Shown piece by piece: positions 18,517 to 27,312 of a stretch of DNA of 64,000 bases. The position numbers and the translations under genes are program-made. Position 1 is the stretch's first letter. Each line of letters starts with the position of its first letter. Source of the stretch: Streptomyces sp. SLBN-31 (GTDB lineage: Bacteria > Actinomycetota > Actinomycetes > Streptomycetales > Streptomycetaceae); assembly GCF_006715395.1 (NCBI RefSeq), contig NZ_VFNC01000003.1:806001-870000 (forward strand), written 5' to 3'. The notes beneath the pieces were generated by a model, which was given only the letters and a program-made list of their open reading frames with translations, did not search any database and was not told the origin of the DNA.

Positions 18517-20418
18517 TTACGGGCGCCAGTCGATCAGTACGCCGTCGTAGAGCTCCGCGTCCGTGAGCTCCAGGGGGGTCGGGCCCGCGTGGAAGAAGGC
18601 CGTGTTGTCGGTCTTCAGCTTGCGGAGGTAGTCGAAGGCCTTGTTGTCGTGGTCGCCGAACGCGACGAAGGAGAAGAACACCTGGGGGTGGGACTTCGCG
18701 GCCTCGTTGAGCGCCTGGGTGGCGGGGGTCTTCGCGTCCGGGGCGCCGTCCGTCTGGAAGACGACCAGGGCGGGGGTGCCGGGGGTGGCGTGCTCGTCGT
18801 AGTGGGCGAGGACCGCTTCGACCGCTGCGTGGTAGCTGGTACGGCCCATGCGGCCGAGGCCCGCGTGGGCCTCGTCGATCGCGTTCTCGGGGGAGGCGGG
18901 GGTGAGGTCGACGGTGCCGTCCACCTCCGTGGAGAAGAAGACGACGTGGACGCCGGGCGTCTCGTCGGTGAGGTGCTGCGCGAGGGCGAGGGTCTGGTCG
19001 GCGAGGGCCTGGGCGGAGCCGTCCTTGTAGTACGGGCGCATGCTCGCGGAGCGGTCGAGTACGAGGTAGAGCCGCGCTCGGGTGCCGGTGAGGTTGGCCT
19101 TGGCGAGGGCTTCCGCGACGGCGGAGGGGGGCGGGACGGCCTCGGCTTCGCCTTCGGCGGGCTGGTCGTTCCCACCCGCACCACCCGTGACGGTCTCGTC
19201 GTCGGGTGCGGGTGCCTCCTGTGCGGCGTCCTCGCCATCGGCGGCCGCGGGCCCGTCCGTGGCGACATCGGGTTCGGGGCCGGTCTCCGGCGCGGGCTCC
19301 GGGGCGGAGTCCGCCACCGGCTCGTCCTCGACGACGGCTTCCTCGGCGACCGGGGCCTCGGGAGCGGCCTCGGCGACGGCTTCGGCCTTCGGCTCGTCCT
19401 CGACGGCCGGGGCCTCCGCGACGGCCGGGGCTTCGGGAGTGGTCTCCGATGCGGCCGGTTCCCGGGGCGTCGGTTCCTCGGTGACTGGCTTGTTCTCGGG
19501 CTCGGTCTCGGCCACCGGCTCCACGGCCACCGGGGCCGCGGGCTCCTGCTCTTCCGCCTCCGCCTCCGGCTCGGGGTCGGCTGCGGCTGCCTCCGGCTCG
19601 CTTTCGGTGACGGGCTCCTCCGTCACCGGGGCCTCGACAGCGGCGGCCTCCGGCTCCGCGGCCTTCGGCTCGGCGGGCCCGGCCTCCGGCTCCGCGGCCT
19701 TCGGCTCGGCCTCCGGCTGGGGGGTCCCCTCCGCAGCCTCGGTCTTCGGCTCGGTCGGCTCCGTGACCGCCGCCTCGGGCTCCGGCTCGGCCGTCTTCTC
19801 GGCCGTGGCGGCCTCGGTCTTCGGCTCAGCTGCTTCCTCGGACGGGGCTTCGGGCTCCTGCTCCGTGGCCGCCTCCGCGGCCGGTGCCGGCTCCGCGACC
19901 GCCTCCGCGGCCGGTGTCCGCTCCGTGGGCGTCTCCGCGGCCGGTGCCGGCTCCGCGACCGCCTCCGCGGCCGGTGTCCGCTCCGTGGGCGTCTCCGCGG
20001 CCGGTGCCGGCTCCGCGACCGCCTCCGCGGCCGGTGTCCGCTCCGTGGGCGTCTCCGCGGCCGGTGCCGGCTCCGCGACCGCCTCCGCGGCCGGTGTCCG
20101 CTCCGTGGGCGTCTCCGCGGCCGGTGCCGGCTCCGCGACCGGCTCCGCAGTCGGTGCCGGCTCCGCGACCGCCTCCGCGGCCGGGGTCGGGTCGGTCGGC
20201 TTGGGGACCGAGACTTTGTCGAAGGCTGCCGCGACCAGGTCGTGTTCGTCGTCGCGGGGAGCGTCCGGGGCCGATTCGGTGCGGGGGGACGGGAGCCGGG
20301 GGGACGCCGTCGGCTCGGGAGCCGGCTGCGAAGGGGTCTGGTCGGCACCCTCTGCTTCGGCGGCACGCCCCTTGCGTGACCTGCCGAATGCGTTTCGAAG
20401 GAGAGTGAGAATGCCCAT
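18517..20418 (-). CDS. VWA (TerF-like) protein with long acidic repeat region
   Basis: A 633-aa protein. The short basic N-terminus ([21 protein letters not shown]) is followed by about 360 residues of Glu/Ala/Pro/Thr-rich low-complexity sequence with an exact 20-aa tandem repeat. A C-terminal vWA-TerF-like domain follows (about 420-633: [19 protein letters not shown] with MIDAS DxSx[45 protein letters not shown]). The VWA part resembles tellurium-resistance TerF-like proteins. No ter operon is present. Cytosolic; partner unknown. GAAGGGTTG lies upstream of the ATG. The low-complexity region may be a disordered spacer. Confidence 0.8.
   Translation of the reverse strand: MGILTLLRNAFGRSRKGRAAEAEGADQTPSQPAPEPTASPRLPSPRTESAPDAPRDDEHDLVAAAFDKVSVPKPTDPTPAAEAVAEPAPTAEPVAEPAPAAETPTERTPAAEAVAEPAPAAETPTERTPAAEAVAEPAPAAETPTERTPAAEAVAEPAPAAETPTERTPAAEAVAEPAPAAEAATEQEPEAPSEEAAEPKTEAATAEKTAEPEPEAAVTEPTEPKTEAAEGTPQPEAEPKAAEPEAGPAEPKAAEPEAAAVEAPVTEEPVTESEPEAAAADPEPEAEAEEQEPAAPVAVEPVAETEPENKPVTEEPTPREPAASETTPEAPAVAEAPAVEDEPKAEAVAEAAPEAPVAEEAVVEDEPVADSAPEPAPETGPEPDVATDGPAAADGEDAAQEAPAPDDETVTGGAGGNDQPAEGEAEAVPPPSAVAEALAKANLTGTRARLYLVLDRSASMRPYYKDGSAQALADQTLALAQHLTDETPGVHVVFFSTEVDGTVDLTPASPENAIDEAHAGLGRMGRTSYHAAVEAVLAHYDEHATPGTPALVVFQTDGAPDAKTPATQALNEAAKSHPQVFFSFVAFGDHDNKAFDYLRKLKTDNTAFFHAGPTPLELTDAELYDGVLIDWRP
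19861..20160. repeat. 60-bp tandem repeat array in the VWA gene
   Basis: Period is exactly 60 bp (20 codons). The three units at 19921-19980, 19981-20040 and 20041-20100 are identical, 19861-19920 differs at two bases, and 20101-20160 is identical for its first 40 bases before diverging. Perfect DNA identity, including wobble positions, indicates recent unit expansion. Confidence 0.95.
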
Positions 20419-20559
20419 GCGCGCAACCCTTCGCGTGAGTCGAAACCGTCAATCACTGGCCAGGACGGACACGTAAGGTTAGCGGCCCCGGATGGCGATC
20501 TTGGGGAGGGGCGGTAGACGGGGCACCCGTCTTTGTCAACGGCCCCACGCTTCCCCCGC

Positions 20560-20581
20560 GTTCACTCTTCGTTCACCCGGT
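20560..20581 (+). promoter_or_regulatory. Putative PHO box (PhoP-binding direct repeats)
   Basis: Two adjacent 11-bp direct repeats of the Streptomyces PHO type are present: GTTCACTCTTC at 20560-20570 and GTTCACCCGGT at 20571-20581. They lie 70-91 bases before the phosphatase start. PhoP binds GTTCACC repeats upstream of phosphate-starvation genes. Confidence 0.75.
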
Positions 20582-20650
20582 CGCAGCGTCCCCGCGCGGG
20601 TATACCCCTACCGTCACGATCACACCAAGGGATCGCAAGGGGAGAGCAAA

Positions 20651-22705
20651 GTGCGCAAGCTGCTGCCGATCATCACGCATTCGGGCGGCCGGTCCGCCAT
20701 GACCTGCCGGTTCCGGTGCGGTGACGCCTGTTTCCACGAGGTGCCGAACACCAGCTCCAACCCCTACGTCGGTGATGTCATCGCCGCCGCCCTCGGCCGG
20801 CGTTCGCTGATGCGGGCCGCCGCCGTGGTGACCGTCGCGGCCGCGGCCGGCACGGCAGGCCTCGCGGGCGCCGATCCCGCCGCCGCGGGGGCACAGCCGT
20901 ACGGGAAGCCGAAACCCGGCGGCGACGGCGCCCGCGGGCTGCGGTTCGGCGCCGTCGCTCCCAACACGGTGGACGCCGTCGTCGTCCCGGACGGTTATGC
21001 GCAGAACGTCGTCATCCGCTGGGGCGAGCCCATCCTGCGCGGTGCCCCCGCCTTCGACCCGGAGAAGCAGACGGCCGCCGCGCAGGCCGGACAGTTCGGG
21101 TACAACAACGACTTCCTCGCCCTGCTGCCCCTTCCGGGCGAGCGCGGGCGGCAGCTGCTCGTCGCCAACCACGAGTACACGGACGAGATCCTGATGTTCC
21201 GCGGCTACGACGCCGAGCGGCCGACCCGGGAGCAGGTCGAGGTCGCCTGGGCGGCGCACGGCCTGTCCGCCGTCGTGGTGGAGGAGGACCGGAAGACGGG
21301 GCGGCTGACCGCCGTGCCCCGGCACCACCTCAACCGGCGCGTCACCGCCACCACCGCGTTCCGGCTCACCGGTCCCGCCGCCGGCAGCCCGCTGCTCAGG
21401 ACGTCCGCCGACCCGACCGGCACCAAGGTCCTCGGCACCCTCAACAACTGCTCCGGCGGGACCACCCCCTGGGGGACGACCCTGCACGGGGAGGAGAACT
21501 TCAACCAGTACTTCGCGGGCGGATCGCGGGCCACGGACAAGCGGTACGGCGTCGGGACGGGGGCGACCGAGCGCAAGTGGGAGCGCTTCGACAAGCGGTT
21601 CGACCTCGCCCGGGAGCCCAACGAGGTGCATCGCTTCGGGTACGTCGTCGAGTTCGACCCGTACGACCCGGACTCCACGCCCCGCAAGCACACCGCCCTC
21701 GGCCGGTTCAAGCACGAGGCGGCGACCGTGCGGCTCACCGCCGACGGGCGGCCCGTCGTGTACTCCGGCGACGACGAGCGGTTCGACTACTTCTACAAGT
21801 TCGTCGGCAGCAAGCGCATGCGGCACGGGACGGGCCGGTCCGTGCGCGAGCACAACCTGTCGCTGCTCGACGAGGGCACCCTGTACGTCGCCCGGCTCAC
21901 CGGTGACTCCCCCGCCGTCGAGATCGACGGCAGCGGGAAGCTGCCCGCCGACGGCGAGTTCGACGGCAGCGGCCAGTGGATCCCGCTCGCCACCGCCACC
22001 GCCGACGGCGCGGTCTCGCACGTCGAGGGGATGTCGGCCGACGAGGTGTTCGTCTTCACCCGGCTCGCGGGGGACAAGGTCGGCGCCACCAGGATGGACC
22101 GGCCGGAGGACATCCAGCCCTCCCCGCACACCGGCAGGGTGTACGTCGCCCTCACCAACAACTCCAACCGCGGCATCGGCGCGAACGCGAAGGCCGACGA
22201 GGCCAACCCGCGCAACGCCAACAAGCACGGTCACGTACTGGAGTTGACCGAGCGTCACAACAGGCCCGAGAGCGAGCGGTTCGCCTGGTCGCTCTTCCTC
22301 GTCGCCGGTGATCCCGACGACCCCGCCACCTACTTCGCCGGGTTCCCCAAGGACGCGGTCAGCCCGATCTCCTGCCCGGACAACGTCGCCTTCGACCCGC
22401 ACGGCAACCTCTGGATCTCCACCGACGGCAACCAACTCGGCTTCCACGACGGACTGTTCGGCGTCGCCACGCGCGGCGAGCGGCGGGGCGAGCTGAAGCA
22501 GTTCCTCACCGTGCCGACCGGCGCGGAGACCTGCGGGCCGGTGATCCAGCGGCGGCGCGTGCTCGTCGCCGTGCAGCACCCGGGCGAGGTCGACGGGGCG
22601 TCCGTGGAGAAGCCCGCGAGCAACTGGCCCGACGGGCCCGGGAAGATCACCCGGCCGGCCGTGGTCGCCGTGTGGCGTCGGGACGGCCGCGACATCGGCG
22701 TCTGA
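20651..22705 (+). CDS. phoX: PhoX-family (DUF839) alkaline phosphatase
   Basis: A 684-aa protein. PhoX enzymes are Tat-exported, Ca/Fe-dependent phosphatases that release phosphate from monoesters. Seen here: an N-terminal conserved segment with CRFRCGDACFHEVPNTSSN; twin-arginine signal around residues 48-75 (GRRSLMRAAAVVTVAAAA) placed unusually far in, as in other actinobacterial DUF839 proteins; then the PhoX propeller with LVANHEYTDE, NCSGGTTPWGTTLHGEENFNQYF, DDERFDYFYKFV, MSADEVF, PDNVAFDPHGNLWISTDGNQ and ETCGPVIQ. GTG at 20651 with AGGGGAG upstream. PHO box indicates phosphate-starvation control. Confidence 0.85.
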   Translation: MRKLLPIITHSGGRSAMTCRFRCGDACFHEVPNTSSNPYVGDVIAAALGRRSLMRAAAVVTVAAAAGTAGLAGADPAAAGAQPYGKPKPGGDGARGLRFGAVAPNTVDAVVVPDGYAQNVVIRWGEPILRGAPAFDPEKQTAAAQAGQFGYNNDFLALLPLPGERGRQLLVANHEYTDEILMFRGYDAERPTREQVEVAWAAHGLSAVVVEEDRKTGRLTAVPRHHLNRRVTATTAFRLTGPAAGSPLLRTSADPTGTKVLGTLNNCSGGTTPWGTTLHGEENFNQYFAGGSRATDKRYGVGTGATERKWERFDKRFDLAREPNEVHRFGYVVEFDPYDPDSTPRKHTALGRFKHEAATVRLTADGRPVVYSGDDERFDYFYKFVGSKRMRHGTGRSVREHNLSLLDEGTLYVARLTGDSPAVEIDGSGKLPADGEFDGSGQWIPLATATADGAVSHVEGMSADEVFVFTRLAGDKVGATRMDRPEDIQPSPHTGRVYVALTNNSNRGIGANAKADEANPRNANKHGHVLELTERHNRPESERFAWSLFLVAGDPDDPATYFAGFPKDAVSPISCPDNVAFDPHGNLWISTDGNQLGFHDGLFGVATRGERRGELKQFLTVPTGAETCGPVIQRRRVLVAVQHPGEVDGASVEKPASNWPDGPGKITRPAVVAVWRRDGRDIGV

Positions 22706-22730
22706 GGGGTCGCGGGCGGCCGGAAGTCGT

Positions 22731-23690
22731 CTACGGGAGAGCCGGAACCGGGGTGCGGGGGTGCGGTGTGCTCCCCGCACCCTCCAGTTCCAGCCAGTCC
22801 CGGTACGCCGGCGCCTGCCGCGCCGCCTCCCGGTACGCCTCCTCCAGCGCGGGCAGCGCGCCGTCGAGGTCCGTCTCCGTGCGGGCCGCCAGGAGCAGCC
22901 GTACCCCGAGGGGGTCGCCGTGCAGGCGGCGCACCGCCATGTCCGGGCGGGAGAGCGCGGTCGGCTGGCAGACGGTGACCACCTCGCCGGTCGCCACCAG
23001 GGCGGCCGCCGTGTGGTAGTCGCCGTGCAGGACGTGCGGGCTGATGCCGGCCGCGCGGAACATGCGCTGCACGGCCTCCCACTCGCCGTCCACCGTGGGA
23101 TCGATCATCCAGCGGTCGTCGGCCAGTTCGCGGACGTGGACGACCGGGCGGGCGGCGGCCGGATGGTCGACGGGCAGCAGGACGAACTGCGGTTCGCGGT
23201 CCATCAGGACGCGTACGCGCAAGTCTTCGGGGACGCGCAGCGGACTGCCCTCGACCTCGTGCACGAAGGCGACGTCGAGCTGGCCGTCGGCGACCATGCG
23301 CAGCAGGGCGTTCGGCGAGACGTTCATGTGCAGGGTCGGTTCCTGGCCGCGGGCACGCAGCCGGCGCAGCCAGCCCGCCAGGGCCTTGCTGGCGGTGGAG
23401 CCGACGCGGAACTCCTGGCCGCCGGTGGCCGCCGCCCTCGCCTCCGTGACCAGCGAACGCATCTCCGCCACCAGCGGGCGGGCGCGGCTGAGGACCAGGC
23501 TGCCCAGCGGGGTGGGCCGGCAGCCGGTGCGGGTCCGGACGAACAGGGTGCCGCCCAGCTCCTGCTCGATGCGGCGCAGTTGGGTGCTCAACGACGGCTG
23601 AGCGACGCCCAGTTGGCGCGCGGCGCGGTGCAGACTGCCGGTGTCGGCTATGGCGCACAGCGCGCGGAGGTGTCTCACCTCAAGCTCCAT
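22731..23690 (-). CDS. LysR-family regulator, divergent from snapalysin gene
   Basis: A 319-aa transcription factor. N-terminal winged helix-turn-helix (residues 1-60, [43 protein letters not shown]) and a C-terminal periplasmic-binding-like effector domain. It is transcribed away from the snapalysin gene, the arrangement known from Streptomyces snpR/mprR, where the LysR protein activates the small neutral protease. Start at the ATG 23690 ([11 protein letters not shown]); the much longer frame is not protein-like. An operator-like palindrome lies between the genes. Assignment as the protease activator rests on synteny. Confidence 0.88.
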   Translation of the reverse strand: MELEVRHLRALCAIADTGSLHRAARQLGVAQPSLSTQLRRIEQELGGTLFVRTRTGCRPTPLGSLVLSRARPLVAEMRSLVTEARAAATGGQEFRVGSTASKALAGWLRRLRARGQEPTLHMNVSPNALLRMVADGQLDVAFVHEVEGSPLRVPEDLRVRVLMDREPQFVLLPVDHPAAARPVVHVRELADDRWMIDPTVDGEWEAVQRMFRAAGISPHVLHGDYHTAAALVATGEVVTVCQPTALSRPDMAVRRLHGDPLGVRLLLAARTETDLDGALPALEEAYREAARQAPAYRDWLELEGAGSTPHPRTPVPALP

Positions 23691-23774
23691 GCCGTCGGAG
23701 CGTAAAGCGGAATCAAAGGTTTCACCAGACGCACAAATCCCTTCGTGCACAGGCGAATCGAGCCCGGACCGGGG

Positions 23775-23799
23775 CGGTGATACGGCCGTGCTATCGCCG
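23775..23799. promoter_or_regulatory. LysR-type palindrome (T-N11-A) between lysR and snpA
   Basis: CGGTGATA at 23775-23782, then nine bases, then TATCGCCG at 23792-23799 form an inverted repeat matching at 7 of 8 positions. It contains a T-N11-A core (T 23781, A 23793). It lies midway in the divergent promoter. Confidence 0.65.
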
Positions 23800-23872
23800 G
23801 TTGCCATCATCACAGCCGCCCCACAGGCGCCGACACTCACATCGAGACTCACCCCCCACCAAGGAGTCCTCG

Positions 23873-24520
23873 ATGAGCTTGTCATTCTCCCGTGCGGCGG
23901 CCGCGGCCGCTCTCGGCCTCGCGGTCCTCGGTCTCGGTACGGCGGTTCCGGCCTCCGCCGCGCCGGCTCCCGCCCCGTACTCCGGTTCTCCCGCCGAGGC
24001 CAAGGCAAACCGGGCCTTCTTCGACGCCGTGCTGAAGTCGGTCGCGGAGAAGCGCGCCGCCCATCCGGACAGCGCCGCCGCCGTCACCGTCGTCTACGAC
24101 GCCTCCCGCGCGCCGACGTTCAGCGCGCAGATATCCCGCAGCGCCCAGATATGGAACAGCGCGGTGTCGAACGTGAAGCTGCAGTCGGGCTCGTCCTCGA
24201 ACGCCGACTTCAGCTACCGCGAGGGCAACGACTCCCGTGGCTCGTACGCCTCCACCGACGGGCACGGCAGCGGTTACGTCTTCCTCGACTACGCGCAGAA
24301 CCGGCAGTACGACTCCACGCGCGTGACCGCCCACGAGACGGGCCATGTGCTGGGGCTGCCGGACCACTACTCGGGCCCGTGCAGCGAGCTGATGTCGGGC
24401 GGCGGGCCGGGGCCGTCGTGCACCAACTCCCAGCCGAACGCCAACGAGCGGGCCCGCGTGAACCAGTTGTGGGCGAACGGCCTCGCCGCCGCCCTCGACA
24501 AGGCCCTCAGCAAGAGCTGA
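23873..24520 (+). CDS. snpA: Snapalysin (small neutral protease, M7)
   Basis: A 215-aa secreted zinc metalloprotease. Signal peptide about 1-29 ([18 protein letters not shown]). A short propeptide follows. The mature domain has [12 protein letters not shown] at residues 154-165, the HExxHxxGxxD zinc motif with Asp as third ligand typical of M7. The mature enzyme would be about 15 kDa, as for known snapalysins. AAGGAGT before the ATG 23873. Regulated, by analogy, by the divergent LysR protein. Ends at a terminator. Confidence 0.93.
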   Translation: MSLSFSRAAAAAALGLAVLGLGTAVPASAAPAPAPYSGSPAEAKANRAFFDAVLKSVAEKRAAHPDSAAAVTVVYDASRAPTFSAQISRSAQIWNSAVSNVKLQSGSSSNADFSYREGNDSRGSYASTDGHGSGYVFLDYAQNRQYDSTRVTAHETGHVLGLPDHYSGPCSELMSGGGPGPSCTNSQPNANERARVNQLWANGLAAALDKALSKS

Positions 24521-24556
24521 CCCCCCCCTCGAAGACCTGACCCCACCCCCCACACG

Positions 24557-24592
24557 GTGCGGGCCGCCTTTCCTGCACGAGGCGGCCCGCAC
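24557..24592. terminator. Bidirectional terminator after snpA
   Basis: A 13-bp perfect stem (GTGCGGGCCGCCT with AGGCGGCCCGCAC) with a 10-base loop sits between the convergent snpA and phosphatase-like genes. Confidence 0.8.
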
Positions 24593-24620
24593 CCGGCTGT
24601 GCCGACCCGGGCCGCCTGCC

Positions 24621-25670
24621 TCATCCGCGCCGGTGCAGGGTGATGTCCACGAGCAGCGCGCGATGGTCGGTGCCGGCGAGGTCCAGGAAGCGGGCGCTGT
24701 TCGCGGAGAACTCCTCCGACACGAGCACGTGGTCGATCTGGGCGCCGAAGGCGGGGGCGGTGCGCGACGGCCAGCTGGGTGTGCGGTCGTGGTCGGCGAG
24801 CCGGGCCGTGTCGCGCAGGCCGGTGTCGAGGATGCGGCGGAAGGCGGCGTGGTCCTGGGAGGCGTTGAAGTCGCCGGCCAGGATCATCGGCGTACCGGAG
24901 CGGTCGGCGGCCGCCGACCGCAGTCGGCCGAGTTCGCGGCGCCACACCCCGACCTGGCCGGGCAGCGGGGGCATGGGGTGCGCGAGCTGGAGCCGTACGT
25001 CGTGTCCGCGCACGTCGGCGACGGCGCCGGGCATGCCCATCTCGCCGCCCACCCCGTCGGTACCGGTCAGGGGCAGCCGGCTCAGGACCACCGACCCCTC
25101 GGAGCCGCCGGCGACGACGGCCTGCCGGTAGGGGTACGCGGTGCCGAACTCCCGCCGGAGCGTGGCCTGGCAGGTGTACTCGCACTCCTCGACGAACACG
25201 ATGTCCGGCCTGTGCCGCCGGATCTCGGGGACCAGGGCGGCCGTGCCCCGCCCGAACTCGACATTCGACGTCAGCACCCTGAGCTCGGCGAGTGGGGTGC
25301 CGCCTGGTTCGTCGACCCTGCCGTACGGCTCGACGAACCAGGCCAGGAACGCGAGGACGAGCAGCGCCCACACCATGCCCGTCCGCCAGCGGGCGAGCAG
25401 GGCGAGGAGGAGGGCGAGCCCGGTGGGGGCGAGCAGCCAGGGCAGGAAGGCGAGGAGTTGGGGGACGGGGGTGAGGGCGTCGGTGTCGGCGGCGCGACAG
25501 GCGACGACGGTGCTGGTGCCTGCCAGCAGCAGACCGGCTGTCCAGGCGCCGAGCCTCCTGGCGGGGCCCCGGCGTCGGTGCGGGCCTCGCTGGGGGCTGC
25601 CGCCCCCAGGCCCCCGCTTCGGCCCTGAACGGGCCTCGTCCTCACATGCCGGACGGCCTGGGTGGGTCAC
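24621..25670 (-). CDS. Membrane endonuclease/exonuclease/phosphatase-family protein
   Basis: A 349-aa protein. Three membrane helices come first (LGAWTAGLLLAGTSTVVACRA; LLAFLPWLLAPTGLALLLALL; MVWALLVLAFLAWFV), then an EEP catalytic domain outside the membrane: LRVLTSNVEFGRG, DIVFVEECEYT, PMILAGDFNASQDHAAFR, IDHVLVSEEF and GTDHRALLVDI (N, E, D/N and H ligands all present). Substrate may be phospholipid head groups or nucleic acid; unclear. The GTG at 25670 is the only good start. Its first ~35 residues are encoded by an interspersed repeat. It follows the integral membrane gene by 11 bases and may be cotranscribed with it. Confidence 0.78.
   Translation of the reverse strand: MTHPGRPACEDEARSGPKRGPGGGSPQRGPHRRRGPARRLGAWTAGLLLAGTSTVVACRAADTDALTPVPQLLAFLPWLLAPTGLALLLALLARWRTGMVWALLVLAFLAWFVEPYGRVDEPGGTPLAELRVLTSNVEFGRGTAALVPEIRRHRPDIVFVEECEYTCQATLRREFGTAYPYRQAVVAGGSEGSVVLSRLPLTGTDGVGGEMGMPGAVADVRGHDVRLQLAHPMPPLPGQVGVWRRELGRLRSAAADRSGTPMILAGDFNASQDHAAFRRILDTGLRDTARLADHDRTPSWPSRTAPAFGAQIDHVLVSEEFSANSARFLDLAGTDHRALLVDITLHRRG
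25590..25657. repeat. Interspersed intergenic palindromic repeat (SIRE-like) overlapping a coding start
   Basis: Hairpins CTGGGGGC-TGCC-GCCCCCAG at 25590-25609 and GGCCC-TGAAC-GGGCC at 25621-25635, joined by CCCGCTTC and followed by TCGTCCTCACATGCCGGACGG. This arrangement matches a short repeat I recall as common between Streptomyces genes (GCTTCGGCCCTGAACGGGCCTCGTCCTC). It occupies codons near the start of the EEP-family gene. Confidence 0.55.
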
Positions 25671-25681
25671 GACTCCCGAGC

Positions 25682-26674
25682 CTACGCTTGCGCGCTCATC
25701 CCCGGCACGGACGGGCGATCGGCCGCGCTCAGGTCGGGGAGTGGTGGAACGGTCTCCGCCGTACCGGATTCGCGGGGGCGGCTGAGCCGGGCTGCCAGGG
25801 CCACCGCCAGGCCGAGGGCGACCAGGAGCCAGGAGGCCTCGCGCAGTGTGGTGGTGAGGGCGTCGTAGACCGCGCCCGCGGCCGGGCGGTGGGCCGCCTC
25901 GGGCAGGTCGGCGAGGGTGAGGCGGCGACCGACGGCGACGGCGAGGGCGAGGCACCCGCCGCCGAGCGCGGTGCCGAGGCCGGTCGCGGTCAGCGCGCGG
26001 CGGCGGCACCCGGCCACCGCGAGACCGGCGACGGCGAAGACCACGGCCGCCAAGGGGAGCCAGAAACCGGCGACTTCCAGCACGTGGAACCCTTTCCGAA
26101 GCCGGTCCAGGTCCTGGGCCGGGAGGACGTCGACCGCCGTGTGCTCGACCGGGATGCGGGCGGCGAGCGGCATGTGCTGGTCGGTGAGGCGGCGCTTGAC
26201 CTGCTCGGTGACCGGCGCCAGGTCGACCCGTACCGCGCGCTCGCGGTCGTCGCGCAGGGCGTGCAGGACGGCGTCGTGCAGGGCGCGGTTGGCGGCGTCC
26301 CAGGCCGCGCGGAAGGTCTCGGTGCGGGTGAAGGAGCGGACCGCGTCGTGCACGTAGGGGCCGACGGCGGAGCGCATCGGGCGGACCTCGGGGCGGTCAC
26401 CGACCTCGTCCATGACCTGGGCTCCCACGGTGTCCGCGACCGCGCCCTGCACCGCGGGGTCCCCGGCGAGCGGCGCCATCGTGCTGACGTAGCGGCCCGT
26501 GTCGGCGAGGTCGTACGCCGCCCAGGCCGCCAGCGCGCCGCACGGCGCGAGGAGGCAGGCGAGGGCGATGAGAGCGGCCGACAGGGCGCCCCTGAGGCGT
26601 ATGGACACCCTCTCAGGCAAGGCCCTGTGGGCCGGCCGCGCGAGCGGTGTGACTGCATACGGGTGCTTTCGCAC
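25682..26674 (-). CDS. Integral membrane protein of unknown function
   Basis: A 330-aa protein with one N-terminal helix (LSAALIALACLLAPCGALAAWAAY, about 30-53). A long extracytoplasmic helical region follows (VSTMAPLAGDPAVQGAVADTVGAQV, DAVRSFTRTETFRAAWDAANRALHDAVL). Helices near 205-225, 233-250 and 280-297 complete it. The first-helix-plus-helical-sensor pattern is common in actinobacterial uncharacterised membrane proteins; I assign no function. The start is uncertain: the GTG at 26674 gives a basic N-terminus but a weak ribosome site, and the in-frame GTG at 26608 is the alternative. Confidence 0.65.
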   Translation of the reverse strand: MRKHPYAVTPLARPAHRALPERVSIRLRGALSAALIALACLLAPCGALAAWAAYDLADTGRYVSTMAPLAGDPAVQGAVADTVGAQVMDEVGDRPEVRPMRSAVGPYVHDAVRSFTRTETFRAAWDAANRALHDAVLHALRDDRERAVRVDLAPVTEQVKRRLTDQHMPLAARIPVEHTAVDVLPAQDLDRLRKGFHVLEVAGFWLPLAAVVFAVAGLAVAGCRRRALTATGLGTALGGGCLALAVAVGRRLTLADLPEAAHRPAAGAVYDALTTTLREASWLLVALGLAVALAARLSRPRESGTAETVPPLPDLSAADRPSVPGMSAQA

Positions 26675-26786
26675 GGCCGAACGGGCGCTGTGTGGAGGAA
26701 AGCAGGCCGGAACTGCAGGTTCCGTTCTCCGGTGGAGGGTTCACCCGAACGGGTGTCTCATGGTGCTGGGGAGAAGGAGGCCGATC

Positions 26787-27260
26787 ATGCGCACCACTCC
26801 TGCCCTGAGGACCCTCACCGCTGCCCTGTTCGCCGGTGGCACCCTCGTCGCCGCGGCGGCGGGCACGTCGGCGGCGGCCCAGCCCTCCCATCCCGGAGGC
26901 AGCGGCGGTCCGATCTGGGGCACCGTCGTCTCCCGCACCGCGCTGAACGTCCGGGCAAGACCCACCGTCGACTCGGCGGTCGTCGACCGGCTCTCGCCGG
27001 GCAGCCAGGACCGCGTCCAGTGCATGGTCCGCGGGCAGAGCGTCGACCGCAATCCGTACTGGTACTGGCTCGTCGGCGCCCAGGGCTGGGCCAGCGCCGA
27101 GTTCGTCGACACCGGCGGCCGCTGGGTGCCGACCTGCGCGGACCCCTGTCCGCGGTGGCGGGACGGCAACTGGACCAACGCCGACTGGAACGACCCGAGC
27201 TGGAGCGGCACCTGGGCGGTGACCACCAGCGTCACCATCACCGTGACCACCGGAGGGTGA
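26787..27260 (+). CDS. Small secreted SH3-like protein
   Basis: A 157-aa secreted protein. Sec signal peptide 1-30 (RTLTAALFAGGTLVAAAAGTSAAA). An SH3_3-like bacterial domain follows (GTVVSRTALNVRARPTVDSAVVDRLSPGSQDRVQCMVRGQSVDRNPYWYWLVGAQGWASAEFVD), and then a Trp/Asn-rich tail ending in a Thr/Val-rich tract. Such domains bind peptidoglycan or act as envelope adaptors. GAGAAGGAGG seven bases before the ATG supports the start. Its role is unknown. A 12-bp hairpin ends the transcript. Confidence 0.78.
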   Translation: MRTTPALRTLTAALFAGGTLVAAAAGTSAAAQPSHPGGSGGPIWGTVVSRTALNVRARPTVDSAVVDRLSPGSQDRVQCMVRGQSVDRNPYWYWLVGAQGWASAEFVDTGGRWVPTCADPCPRWRDGNWTNADWNDPSWSGTWAVTTSVTITVTTGG

Positions 27261-27270
27261 GGGAGCGGGG

Positions 27271-27297
27271 GGGCCCCGGCCGTCACGGCCGGGGCCC
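27271..27297. terminator. Hairpin between SH3 protein and membrane protein genes
   Basis: GGGCCCCGGCCG pairs with CGGCCGGGGCCC (12 bp, three-base loop) between convergent genes. Confidence 0.7.
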
Positions 27298-27312
27298 ACC
27301 CGTGCCCGCACG

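Noticed and set aside
19861..20160. CRISPR-like array
   Set aside because: The repeats are contiguous 60-mers in coding frame with no unique spacers.
18448..20379. Long plus-strand open frame antisense to the VWA gene
   Set aside because: Arg/Gly/Leu-rich shadow of a GC-rich repeat. Codon use fits only the minus-strand VWA gene with its MIDAS motif.
20573..22780. 735-aa minus-strand open frame opposite the PhoX gene
   Set aside because: Composition is Arg/Gly/Val/Ala without domains. The plus strand has clear PhoX, a Tat signal and a PHO box.
25970..26658. 222-aa minus-strand frame overlapping the integral membrane protein
   Set aside because: Ser/Pro/Arg-rich shadow in another frame; the chosen frame has hydrophobic segments.
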